From: Bretschneidera sinensis
Lineage: Eukaryota; Streptophyta; Magnoliopsida; Brassicales; Akaniaceae
DNA: 64,000 nt
Assembly: GCA_023935145.1 (NCBI GenBank)
Contig: CM043698.1
Coordinates: 15,806,001 to 15,870,000, forward strand
Direction of reading: 5' to 3'
Position numbers and translations under genes: made by a program. Shown here piece after piece: positions 1 through 11,986 of this stretch (positions within the stretch are counted from its first letter, which is position 1; each line of letters starts with the position of its first letter). Below the pieces are notes generated by a model that was not told the origin of the DNA, did not search any database, and worked only from the letters and a program-made list of their open reading frames with translations.

Positions 1-26
1 TGACGTGGGTGTGTTTGGAAACTGAC

Positions 27-397
27 CACAGCAAAGCGAAGTCCTTCGGTTCTGGTGAGGGACCCCGTCAGTTGCCGAACCGCTGCCGTTTGGACAAAGG
101 ACGAACGCTGCTCCTTCCTCTCAGCCGCAATTTGGGGGCAAAACCCTTTTTGAGTAAGTAAGCAAACAATAATCGGTTTGGATGATAAATTAAAAAGATA
201 AGCAAATCAAATTAATAATTAAATGACTAAAGACAATCAAGAAACCTACCTAGCATGGAAGAAGAAAAAGAGAGGTGCGTTGGTTTGTGAGAAGGCCCGC
301 CATGAAAAGGAGCAATGGTGAGAGGATGATGATGATGTTGAAGGCGATGGTGAGTCGATGGTAGACGGAAACACTGCGTTGAAGCAAATGATTCCAT
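27..397 (-). CDS. COS1: Lumazine synthase (riboflavin synthesis), plastid; N-terminal part, cut by window edge
   Basis: 6,7-dimethyl-8-ribityllumazine synthase makes the direct precursor of riboflavin in the plastid. Two coding exons on the minus strand are visible: 397..250 (49 codons plus 1 nt, donor GTAGGT) and 145..27 (acceptor AAAAAG, next donor GTCAGT at 26). The joined frame opens with a Ser/His-rich transit peptide starting MESFASTQCFRLPSTHHRL, then reaches RSSFVQTAAVRQLTGSL and GLRFAV, which match the start of plant lumazine synthases; the family then continues with a substrate-binding loop that must lie beyond position 1. The phase is exact (G plus GG gives Gly). A longer open frame from 443 reads a different frame and does not join exon 2. 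The Arabidopsis orthologue is COS1. About 60% of the protein is outside the window. Confidence 0.92.
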
Positions 398-556
398 ATT
401 CAGTGAACACGGAAATACAGAGAGAGATCAGAGAGTTCAGCAAGTAGCGTGGAAGTGGATAGTGATTGTCTCTAGAAAGTCAGTATCTGTGGGGAGTGGC
501 AAGGGCGTGTGTAATTCGGAAAAAAAACCAAATTGTTTCCGTTTCGGTCTCGTATT

Positions 557-563
557 TTTTATA
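557..563 (-). promoter_or_regulatory. TATA-box candidate of the lumazine synthase gene
   Basis: Read on the minus strand this is TATAAAA followed by AATACG. It lies about 160 bp upstream of the chosen ATG at 397, which would leave a leader of roughly 130 bp. The position is plausible but there is no other support. Confidence 0.35.
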
Positions 564-564
564 G

Positions 565-2680
565 TTATAATTTTGGTAATTTGATTCCGCATTAATTTTT
601 AAATTTTATATTTCAGCAATACCGAGCTATCAAAATTTGACCTCTAAAATAATAACTCTCAATTTTAATATAAATTAAAAAACAAATAAACCTCATATAT
701 TGTAACAGGCATGACAATTAGCTTTTATCTGATAACGCAGCCGAGTGCTGATATTACTATCAAGCTGAAAACTCGAAATGAACGCGTAAAGGGGTCTGAA
801 AAGTTGGATGAGCGATTAGTTGGTTCATTTTGTTAAAAATATTGGGGTTTGATTGAGTTTTTATTTTATGTATTTGTTAGTGTTAAATTTAAATTTTCAA
901 TGTGAAATAATTTTTAACTTTAGTTTCAATATAAGTACGATAAGATCTACTTCGATTCACTATAAAGTGATTCTTAATTTTTATGTAAAAATATCTAATT
1001 TAGATAAACAAACTAAATTGTAATATTTTTTAAATAATAAAAATGTTACTTTAAATTTAAAATTTTGAATGAAATTATATTAAATGAGTGATTATTCGAG
1101 GTTATAGTTATGTGTTTTGAAGATTATTTATATATGATTTCATTATTAAAAAGAAATGTTTTTTGATTACATATATGACCTAAGCCATCGGTTTGACAAG
1201 TTTGAGTCTTTTTCGAGATTTATAAGTTTAGTTAACATCTTAACACGGTCAAACACATTTGTTGGTATGTTTTTTAAAATTTTTATAGACAAACATTTAT
1301 GTATTGTCATTGTAATCCGTCAAAACTTGTTAAAATTTATAATAAACAAGCACCAATTATGAGATGGAAGCTTAAAATTGTTAATGATCTGATTTAAAAG
1401 GGATCGTTTTTTTTTTCAATCTGTTACAATAAAAGGTTTAAAATTGAAAATAGGATAAACAAAGATGAAAAAGGTTTGCAAGGTTAAAAGTGGCTTGGTT
1501 GGTTAGATAGGAGAGGTGAGAAGAAATGGGGGGAGTCGAGCATGCTGCCGTTACTTGGGTAGGTTAGGAGCTTAAAGCAATTCAAATAGAAAAAAAATGT
1601 AGGAAAAATGGAATGAAATGTGATTTTTTGGAATTGCCCTTAATTACGATGTTTACAGTAAGCTTTTGGAATCCTAAAGCTTATTCCAAACAGCATCATC
1701 ATTTTATTTTTGTTTTATTTAAGGTTTTTTGGGAATTTAATTAGATGGAAACAAACTCGGCTTAATAATAATAGAGATGATTAAATCAAAATACTAACAA
1801 GTTTTAAACTCAACTATAACTCTCTCTCTCTCTCTATAACAATTTTGAATGCAACTAAGGTTATAAGTTATGATTTATTGAATCGAATTTGAATTTTTTA
1901 TTCTGAAACTCAATCCATATTGAGTCATAATTAATTAAAAAAATATTTTATAAGTTATTCAACTATAAAATCGTACCATATTTTAGTATTTATTTCGTTT
2001 CATATTTTTAATCCACTTTCTATTTGCACAAAGTTTAATATAAATGTTGTTTTGTCCAAATCACCATTCGAAGTTAAAATTTAGTTGAATACATGTGAGT
2101 CATACAAAAATTATATATTACAAAAAAAAATATTGAAGGTATACTTGTAAAGATATTAATTTTTATATCATATTCAAAAAAAGTGGACAAATAATATATG
2201 AGACATCCATTTTAAAAAATATGAACTAAAAAATGAGACAGAGAGAATATTTTTCTTACCTAAAAAATGTATCTATGTAAATTATAAAATTTTCTCTTCT
2301 TTTAAATACTTAATCCTTTAATCAATATATTTATTTTAAATAATTCATATATATAATACATAAAAATTATATTTATATACCACATAATATTATAATCTAA
2401 TCAATTTAACATAAATTTAAATTTAATTTGATTGTTAAATGAATTAATATATTTATATCAAAATTAAATTAAGGTATCCAAATTCAATCCATATCTGACT
2501 ATATTAATCCAATTATATATTAAATTCAGATTAAAATCTGATTCATCCACTTAAAAAAAACCGCTTGTTCGGTTGTTCAGCCTTTTTTCGGAAATACCGG
2601 CGGATCTCGGCTATCTCAGCCAGAAATCGAAAATTTCGAACGGTATGCTACACAACCTGTTAAATTCGTGAATTTAAAAA
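565..2680. other. AT-rich intergenic DNA between the divergent lumazine synthase and DHDPR genes
   Basis: No gene was recognised. The stretch has many short poly-A and poly-T runs, a CT microsatellite near 1820-1836, and no ORF that resembles a protein. The shared spacer must hold both promoters. No clear TATA box was found for the right-hand gene. Confidence 0.6.
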
Positions 2681-3023
2681 ACAAAGGAGGGTAGATTCGG
2701 GAAATCATTTAGCCCTAATCAAACACATCGCCCTCATATCCTTTCTTCTTTCGATTCTTTTTGAAAATCTCTGCTTTTTTTGTGCATTGAAAATCCTGTG
2801 TTACTCCGTGAACTCTATCTACTCAACGTTCTGATTAGTTTGAGTTGGACAAGAGGGCTCACGAGCAGGTTGGAGGTAGGGGAGGAGGTGGGCAGGGGGC
2901 ATTTTGGGGCTTGTTCTACCAAGTTCAAGAAAAGATGAGCTCATGGAAGCAAAATCACGAACATTTGCGAATCATAAAGTTGTTTTGTTATAATTTATTT
3001 ATTTTTGTTGTTGTAACAGGTTA

Positions 3024-6000
3024 ATGGCGTCATCCACTCTCTTTCTTCAACCAGAGAACCCTAGTTTCTTCTCCACAACAACAAGGCAGTGTATTAGCAG
3101 TAACATTGGTGGCAGTCTCCTTGGCAAGCAAAAGCGTTTGGTTCCAGTTGTAGTGTCCATGTCAGCAACACCCATTCAACATCTCGATAAACCCATTTCA
3201 CAAAGCATCGGCCTCTCTATAATGGTACTGTTGAACCTCATATTTTGGTATTTATATATGCATATCTGTATAATCTTTCTTGCATGAAATGGATTGGTTT
3301 TTCAGTGGCTGTTTGAGTTTTGTTGGATACATATTTGAGTTTATGCGCTTTGTTGTCGAAGCTATTATGTGTTAGAGATGGAAACGCTGGGGCAGTTTTT
3401 ATTTTTATTTTTAAAATACACTTCAGATGAACCTGGTTGGTATTTCAAGGTTTTTTTTTTTGTTTTTGGATGCACATGTGTTTATATGTGTGTATGTTTA
3501 TGCATGAATATGTGTTTATGTACAATAAGTATATGGACTATTTTTGAAGTCATGCCTTAGAGACATCAGGAAAAATGTTTGCTTTTGTATGCAGTGTGTA
3601 ACCTTTTTTTAATATTTTATTTTGATAAGTAAAAGTATATAAGTAAGGGCACCAAGGGGGGTGCTAACCCATTTACACAACAAAAAATCAGTAATTTCTA
3701 CTAACTCTTCCTCATTTACAAAAGAATCCCTGTAAAAAAAGAAAAATTAAATGTGTGAAGCCATCTATCCTTTAATAGACCCTATTTGCTTCTCCTCACC
3801 ATCAGAGGGCCTTTTATTTCTTTCATCCCAGATAATAGAAAAGATGGAAAGTGGCACTAAAGAGAAGACCTTCCTCTTTTTTAGATGCATGAATTGTCGT
3901 ACAAAGCCAAATTTCCCCTTCAATGGATCCAGCCCCAACCAAAAAAGGTCAATTACTAACAATGCTATATTCCATAATTGCCTAGTCCAAGAACATCATA
4001 ACAAAAAAATGATGAACGGGCTCAGTCCTCTTTGCAAAGATGTGATTGATTAACTAAGATTTTACACATCTTTTGAAGATTATCAATGGTTAAGATTCTA
4101 TTCCACGTTGCCTCCCTTGCAAAAAGCGCGACTGTGGCTCTCTGAGGGAAGTTAGAATCACCCTCCTTAGGACTATTCTCATTTCGAGCCTTAAAGTAGG
4201 GCCTAATCTTAATCTAGATTTCATGTTTTTTTTATTGTGATTTTTGGTTATTGGAATTGACTTACAGATAGTAGTTTGTATAATAGATCATAAAATATAA
4301 CAAACCCCTGTAATTTTAGTGTGTTTCTGGTTGTAAATGAGGCTTGGTTTTTTCTTTTATGTATTCGTTCTGTCACACTTGTGAGGAATGAGATTATTTC
4401 TGTTCAAACTGGAAATCAGGGGCTTATTGCAAAACTCTATTTATCATCTGACACAGAGTGAACTTTTGGGTTCTCCAACTCCACTATTGAGTTGGATTAG
4501 GAAGGCATATGTTACTTATTAATTATATTTTTTTATTGTTTTGGATAAAGCAGAATGCCATATCTTAAACATCTTGTTGCCTCATTTATACATGAATACA
4601 GCAAAAGTCGCACTGTCCCATCATGCGTCATAGCCACATTGGGGATTGCCTACTGGGACCATGGTACTTATAACATCTTTCCTAATATAGACATTGAATG
4701 TAGGTCATTTTTTCTTTCATAAAGAATGGTACCCATATTTTTTTCTATTAAAACAAGGAATGTTAGCAAGATTATGCAGCATTTTTCTTTTTATTCCCCC
4801 CCCTCCCCTTCTTTCTTTGTTTAAATTCCTTATAAATTTGATTCTTGTGGCTGGAACTGTTTCTTAAACTTTTTTGATAATGATCATTACAGTGTATGCC
4901 AAGTGTTTCTAAATTGATTTAATGCTTTTACTTTTCTGTATACATAATTCTGATGCCATGAAATTCTTGGTTTGCCTTTATTACGTACACCAATTATTTG
5001 ACATCACTTTAGCCTAAGATAATGCCAATTTCTTTTTTCCACCATATCAAATATCTTCTGGGTTAAATTACAGTGCTTACCACTCTTATTTTTCTGTGTG
5101 AGAGAAATAAAATAGGCCATTATTGAACTTCTTTTACTCCCTACAATGAGTGGTGTTGTATTTTGGAGTATGTACTTGGGAAAGATATTTGCTATGGAAC
5201 TTGGCTTAATGATACACTTCTTGCTTTTGCCATTAATTTATCCACTGCAGGTAAACGGCTGCAGTGGCAAAATGGGGAAGGCTGTTATCAAAGCAGCAGA
5301 CTCTGCAGGACTCCATGTTCTTCCCGTGTCATTTGGATCTGAAGAGGAGTCTGGGAAAACTGTGGAAGTGTGTGGAAAGGATATTCTGGTGCATGGTCCT
5401 GCTGAGAGAGAAAGCATCCTTTCATCTGTGTTTGATGAATATCCTAACCTTATTATGGTGGACTACACAGTGCCTACTGCTGTGAATGGTAACTTCTTAT
5501 GGAACGTTTCTTTTTTCCTCCCCTCCCACCTCCCAAAAAGAAAAGGAAAGAAAGGAAAGAAAGGAAAGAAAGGGGAATCAAAACTTGGATTTGCATAATT
5601 TTTATCTGTGGCAGAGATAGACTTGATTTAGTATCTTCATTTGGTAAAATGATAGAATTACAATTTTATTTGGGCTACCTTTTAAGTAGCTATAGTTATA
5701 ACATGTCAGTTAAAATAAATCTCTGACATCCCCAAATTATATTAAGAAATATAGGAAAGGAATGAAATTAGATTAGGGACCAATTCACTTCCCTTAGCTT
5801 TGTCTTTTGTTTTATATAGCTCATGAAGCTGAATCTTCTAACTACAAGTTGCCATTATGATTAATCCATAGTCCAAGGGCTCTTGACTTTACAATTCCAG
5901 TGCTAAGGACATGCTTGCTGCACAAATCTATTGCTACTCCATTTGTCAAACAAATACTGAATTATATTTGTGACTTCTCCATCAAACCAATTTCAGTTTT

Positions 6001-9000
6001 TAGTCATTAGTTCAACATTTACTGTTTGTTACATACTATATAATGCTTCCTGTGCTGCTTATGGGTCTTTGTTTGCGTATTTATTTATGTATGGGTCATT
6101 TTTGTTGTTGCAAAATGTAGATAATGCAGAGCTGTATTCCAAAGTAGGAGTACCCTTTGTTATGGGAACCACTGGTGGAGACAGGGACCGACTGTATAAG
6201 ACTGTAGAAGATTCCAAGGTTTACACTGTTATCTCCCCACAAATGGGGAAACAGGTGATCTGTTTTCAGCACATATAGTTGGTTCTAATACACTTTTATA
6301 AACTGCAATATTGTACTATTCCATATCCTCATAGTTTGTTGGTTTGTTAGGTTGTTGCATTTCTTGCAGCCATGGAAATTATGGCTGAGCAATTTCCTGG
6401 AGCCTTCTCTGGGTATTCTCTAGAGGTGCATTCCTTTCTTTAATTCTTTTTCTGGTTAAGTGCTGATAATCTCTTCTTGAGCTTTGTATCTGGAACATAA
6501 TTTATAAAAGGGTAATCAGTAACCATAAAAGAACAAATTTCTGATGGTTTTGGTTGCACTGATACCTACCAAATTGACAGGGTAGTTTTGGAACTATATA
6601 TTTTTCCTGTATAAAAACTTGATAGGTAGTTTTGGAAACATGAGTTTAGATTTTCGTGAGCAGAATTGACTTTTAGGTTATATTTTGTCAACTTTGTGTA
6701 TTTGTAAAAAATTTTTATAAATTGAAATTGAATTTATCTTTACCCAATCAACTTTCATCCTTTTTTACATTCAAAAAATACAATTGGAACATACTAATAG
6801 GCTTGAAGTATGGACATGTAATCTATTTTACTAATAATCATGGTTTTCCTTGGCCGTAAGATTAAAATTAACTCCATCAAAATTTGAATAATTTAACCTC
6901 ATGTTTTAAGTTTAATTTAGATTCCAATGCTACATGAGTACTTAAAATGGAATAAAATTCACCTAAATGATAGCTAGAAGTTAAATTTTTAATAAGTAGA
7001 ATTGACAAGCACAGTTTAGAAATTCTACTGCCTTAGTCACTTGAGAGGCACCCAAAATTATTTTTATATAAAAGTCAATTTAAAGATTTGTAAAAAAAAA
7101 ACATCAATAGAAAGGAAACCTCAGTAAAGTTGTCTAATTGTGATTTTCTTTTTGTAAATAATTTAGCTGAAAGTTGGGAAACAAGTTAAACAAAATCAAT
7201 CAGCATATTAGAAAACATGACATTGGGTATTAGATGATACTGTTTGAAAGCAGCTTGGTGTTTAGTAACTGCTCACTGAGGCTTGTTAGGGGTGACTCCT
7301 AATTGCCATGAAATCCTAAGTTGAACTGTCTTGATTGAATGTAAAAGATTTAAAAGTTTTCAGCTTTAACCGTCATTATTTTGTTATTTTCTTGGAAGCT
7401 AAGTTATAGTCTATAGCAGAGTATGAGTTTCATTGTCAAATTCATTAGGATCTATGCTAAATGCAAAATAAGAGTTGCCATACTTGCCAGGGCCTGGTGC
7501 TCATTTGGATATGACCTCTTTTTTATTCATTGATTCGTACTTTAATTATAATGATAATAAACCTCTTTTCTAGTGTTCTTGTCTATATTGACAACTTGCT
7601 GGTACTATATTATATTGAGACTCTGTTTTGTTATTTCCCCCTCCCACACACTGTATGCATTTACTAAGTCACTATAATCACTAGTTCAAATCTTCAAAAA
7701 AAGAAGAAAATAACCTTAATTGATCTTTTATTCAAGATGATTGGATCTCACAATTAAAAGGTGCTTCTATTCCCCTGCATTGATTTTTGCGCATTAAAAG
7801 TAGCGGCTCGTTCATTTATATATTGTAGGTGATGGAGTCTCATCAAGCAAGTAAACTGGACACATCTGGAACGGCCAAGGCTGTCATCTCTTGCTTTCAG
7901 AAACTGGGGGTGTCTTTTGACATGGATCAGGTGTGTTAAGGCCATTCATGGTTAAATATGATGTTCATTTATTGTGTAATTCTTGTCAGACTACTTTATA
8001 TGTGCTAACCTAAATGATTTAGAATGTCAGGACCAATATGGAACTTGGAAGATGCTCTTAAAGCACATTTTGAATTGGTTTGTAATATTTTTGCTTCTTG
8101 AAGTGTTTGTTTACGCAAGTTCTTCACTTTACAAAACAAAAATTACTATTTTAATCATGAAAATGCATCAGAATTGGGTTTGATTACGTTGAAGGCTTGA
8201 ATGTAGATGGTCCCTATACACCCCAAATTTAGACCTTGTACTTCAATATTTTGGAGACTTTTAGATCTTTACATAAATTTTGTAGTTGAGGGTACCTCTG
8301 CTATTATTGGACCTTAGTCTGTAGTCTTTTGATATTTTATAATCAGAACTCGTTTATTTGGTAATAACTTGTTGATATATCATCATATGATAAGAATAGA
8401 AATGATATAAGAAGAAAAAAAAGGCGACAAGGTCCTTTTGAAGCAGATACAGCACTAACATTCAATTGCCTTTTTTTTGGCTTCTCAATCCCTTATTTTT
8501 CGTGATATTTAATCAGATACAAATGATTCGAGATCCCAAGCAACAAATTGAGATTGTGGGAGTTCCAGAGGAGCATTTGTCTGGTCATGCGTTCCATTTG
8601 TATCATGTGACATCACCTGATCAAACGTAATTACAAAAATCCTCAATTCTATGTTTTATTTTTATTATTATTTTTCCGGATACACGTACTTTTCTCTTGA
8701 AGTGGTAGGTGTGGAATTACCCTCTCTTTTTTAATAATTCTTTTAATCTCATTCCCTGCAGAGTTTCTTTTGAGTTCCAACATAACGTTTGTGGTAGATC
8801 GATATATGCAGAGGGTACTGTTGATGCTATACTTTTCCTTGCTAAGAAGGTGCTAATGCTACTTCTCTCCTGCTTTATACTTGGTTATCCCAGTTCTTCA
8901 TATGATGTTATTGTTGTGTATAATGAGGTAGTACTTGTGGCAGCTATGATGGCCTCATGCTCACCTTTTTGTCTTGTATTCTTTTGTAGTATCTCTTTAT

Positions 9001-9396
9001 TTAATGTCCCAAGATACTATATTATTATTCATTACTCCAAATAAAATAATGATAGAAAATCTTGTTAATAACAACTTAATGATTGCCGAGGAAGCCTTGG
9101 CTCAATGGTTAAGATTCAGGCCCTAGGTCCTTAAGGTCTTTGGTTTGAGTGGTGTGTTTGGTTTACCAATAAAAAAATAAATTAATAATAACTTAATGAT
9201 AAGAAGATACATAGTTCAGTTTGTGATGATAATATCTGTTATGTTGACTCTAATGGTCTTGACTATTTACTTGAAATATATCTATATAACTGTGCAGTCT
9301 GAATTTACTGTTTGAAATGTTATGCAGGTTCAATCAAGGGCTAATAAGCGGATCTATAATATGATTGATGTCTTGAGGGAGGGTAGCATGCGATAG
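3024..9396 (+). CDS. DAPB: 4-hydroxy-tetrahydrodipicolinate reductase (DHDPR), plastid
   Basis: This enzyme reduces 4-hydroxy-tetrahydrodipicolinate with NAD(P)H in the plastid lysine pathway. Eight exons: 3024-3224, 5251-5488, 6121-6254, 6351-6425, 7829-7930, 8517-8626, 8762-8849, 9328-9396; all introns are GT..AG and all phases join, giving 338 aa. Residues 1 to about 55 are a transit peptide. The nucleotide-binding loop VNGCSGKMGKA begins at residue 68, followed by VEVCGK, VMGTTGGDRDRLY and VISPQMGKQVVAFLAAMEIM. ESHQASKLDTSGTA near residue 219 is the plant form of the bacterial catalytic E-HH-K-D-SGTA stretch. CGRSIYAEGTVDA and IYNMIDVLREGSMR form the C-terminus. An acceptor at 3019, five bases before the ATG, points to a leader intron. 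Length and motif order fit the plant family closely. Confidence 0.96.
3620..4240 (-). pseudogene. LINE 3'-end remnant (zf-RVT domain) inside DHDPR intron 1
   Basis: On the minus strand the sequence reads ALFAREATWNRILTIDNLQK, then a Cys-poor HLCKED segment ended by a stop. In another frame it reads KRKVFSLVPLSIFSIIWDER and NKRPSDGEEKQIGSIK. This is the order seen at the C-terminal zinc-binding (zf-RVT) end of plant LINE reverse transcriptases (FFAWEA..KILT..NLQKR..., then W..IP..IFW.IWKERN.R.F). Stops and frameshifts show it is dead. The segment at 3620-3670, on the minus strand, looks like a LINE 3' UTR. It would be spliced out with the intron. Confidence 0.75.
9088..9180 (+). mobile_element. 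tRNA-derived SINE fragment in DHDPR intron 7
   Basis: GAAGCCTTGGCTCAATGG resembles the head of a plant tRNA-related SINE, with an A-box-like TGGCTCAATGG at about 9098. A B-box-like GGTTTGAGTGG lies at 9142-9152, about 35 nt downstream, which is the usual Pol III spacing. An A-rich stretch follows at 9170-9180. It is too diverged from a tRNA to fold as one. Confidence 0.55.
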
Positions 9397-9714
9397 TGAT
9401 TGGTTTCTTGCAGTGTTGTTTCTATCGGTATATAATTTGACCCGATGTATTTAGGACTATAAATGATGAAAGGAAGGCGATTTTGGATTAACATGTTGGG
9501 CCATGATCTTTTTTTCTTCTTTTTTATAATTGTCTCTAGTTAGCTTGAAAACTTTGCAGCATGGTTGCTGGGATGACAATTTTGATTACAAAGATGTTGT
9601 AGGGGATTTTATGTGTTCGGATGATGATAGTTTACAGAGCCAATTTGTGCAGTGTTGACCAGTTGAGTTTGGCTCGGTTAGGCTGTTTGTAGAAAGCTTG
9701 CTTTTGCTCATTTT

Positions 9715-10095
9715 ATTTGTTATATAAAATCCCGCATCTACATTCCTCACGATATCTTCCTTCTTTCTTCCCGTGTAAACCAACAATCTCATTGAAATGA
9801 CCAAAAGCGCACAAAAGCAAGTCCATCAAACCCTGTAACCATGTGCAACAACTCCTAAGATCTCTTTAGTTTACTAGCCATATGACGACCATAGAACCCC
9901 GTGCATCTCCAAGCTTCACCAAGAGCATTATCGTCAATAGTGGCATCAATGTGAAAATGAGAATAGGATTGAATAGAGATGTCAATTCCATCCTCGGCCC
10001 ATAGCAGCATCAACCCTCCATCACGACCTTCACCTTTTGTTACTAAGCCATACGTGGAAATCCCGACTTACGTTTCAAACAGTCTAAACTATTAG
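9715..10095 (-). pseudogene. LINE endonuclease-domain pseudogene
   Basis: The minus strand encodes, with breaks, STYGLVTKGEGRDGGLMLLW, AEDGIDISIQSYSHFHID, EAWRCTGFYGRH, (stop)ELLHMVTG and then, one frame over, CAFGHFNEIVGLHGKKEG. This is the core of the apurinic-type endonuclease of plant non-LTR retrotransposons: the GR.GGLALLW, W.FTGFYG, SWELL and GDFNEI motifs in their normal order. An in-frame TAG replaces the Trp codon of SWELL, an earlier TAA and at least one frameshift are present, and the Asp of GDFNE is His. Flanking RT sequence was not found, so this is an isolated 5' fragment. Confidence 0.75.
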
Positions 10096-10099
10096 TGTT

Positions 10100-11640
10100 G
10101 TTCCTTCGGTTATAAAATGGTAAAATTCATAATTAAAATGATAAAATAAACAATGAGATAATTAGTTTAAATTACCTTGTATTAATGAAAAATATTAGTT
10201 TAATCTTATCTCGAGAATACATAAAATAACTTTACCATAATTTTAATATGATAAGGGTGACAAAGTTTGAGACGTGAACCATGTTGCTCTCTTGAGACGA
10301 TACGTGCCCTCTTGCTGATGTTACAAGTGCATAGAGTTTCTTCACGTTATTAACTTCACAAGTTAGAAGGTAAACTCTACCAAAATAACACATTTACCCA
10401 AACATGAAAAAATAATGAACATCTCTAGGAAAAAAAGACATGTGGGAGTAAAGTAACTTATAAGACTAATAAAATAACTATTTATAGGTGTAAGAGAGAG
10501 GTCTCATTCAATTAACAAATTGTCATAAATTGTAGTTAGTGAGTATATATGTATCTTACCCCACTAACAATGATATTAATATACTCGTAATTAAATACTT
10601 ATAATCTCCTTTTTCAATAACTCACTTACTCATATGATGTTTATCTCCATGTGGAGTGATTATTACTTTTTATTTTTATTAAAATATCCAACAATCCTTC
10701 ATTTATTCTAATAAAAATCTACATCTCTTTGAATAAAGATGAATAATCTATATCTAAAACTAATACAATGAACTAAATCTTAAACTAAGGTTGTTTAGGG
10801 GATACAAAGAACTATATCTCACACATAGAATTTTGGTGTTCTACTATGAGCTTAGTAAGCCATCGCATTATGACCTTATGCTTTATTTTAGATTTCATAA
10901 GCGTTCTAGAGAATTAGTCTAATTTTCATAAAAAACAATCCCACTTCCACACTCACATAAGTGAGCTATTAATGATGCTTCCCATAACTTCATTCTACTC
11001 ATAAAGAACCATAGATTTTAGTAAAAGTTTTAGCAAACTTAACTTTTTTTTTTTACGTTGTGGGATATATGTACCACACTATAGGAAAGAAAAATGAATA
11101 AAGTTATTCGGTTAAATTTGTACATGTTTAGCAAACCTCTGATGATATTTTTATGGGTGATTTAATCATTTGGGCCTAGTCTTATCCACTTAATGTTCAA
11201 TTTAGCTGGCATATAGCTCATTGTTCTCCGATGAAAGGCATGATATTGAAATTTGAGAAAGAATGAAAGCGACAAAGAAAGATAAAACCAAAGCTAAATC
11301 AGGTGAGGCAATCAGAGTATCAGAGACTATAGCCTCTCTTTGTTTTTGTTCTTCTTGATAAAAAGTATCAGACAGCTTAGCAAATAAAAAAATATCAGGG
11401 AGATGGATAATAATTTGACGTGTCAATTAATGGGCTGAGGGCATGGGACTCTATGCCTCCATCCATTTATCGAAGAGGTTTTTTATTATTATTTTTGGCT
11501 TTTTATTTAAATCAATTTAAAAAGGTTTAATACAATTTTACTTTGATTTTATTTTAGTTTACTCTAAATTAGTTTAAATAAGAAACCAATCATGAATTCG
11601 GAGGGTTTCCTCTTACCTCACGGAGCCCGTTTGGTACAAG
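10100..11640. other. AT-rich intergenic DNA upstream of the MRL7-type gene
   Basis: No protein-like frame and no repeat boundary was recognised. The right end (11600-11670) becomes less AT-rich and probably holds the start of the next gene's leader. Confidence 0.5.
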
Positions 11641-11986
11641 GAATAGCTTCATTTCACAGCTACAAGCTCTGGTCAGTCACTTGCCGCCATCAAACCCATC
11701 TTCTTCTTTTTTTCATGATTATTGATTTGTAGCTCGCAAAACATGATCATCCATTACTTTTCTGAAATAGCAAAGCTTCTGTTGCGAATTGCTTAATTTA
11801 GTTGTATAATTACCTCGAAATGCTTGAATTTAACACTTACACGGACATCATTTGGATTATCTTTGATGGGTTTTTAGCTACTTTTTCTTCGATGGTGTTC
11901 TTCTTTTCAAATTCCTGATTCTTCACCGCTGCTTGATATGTCTAAATTGATCTATAATTCATTATGTTTGCAATATATGTAGAAAA

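Noticed and set aside
246..443. 65-aa minus-strand ORF with Ser run
   Set aside because: It overlaps lumazine synthase exon 1 in another frame and does not join exon 2.
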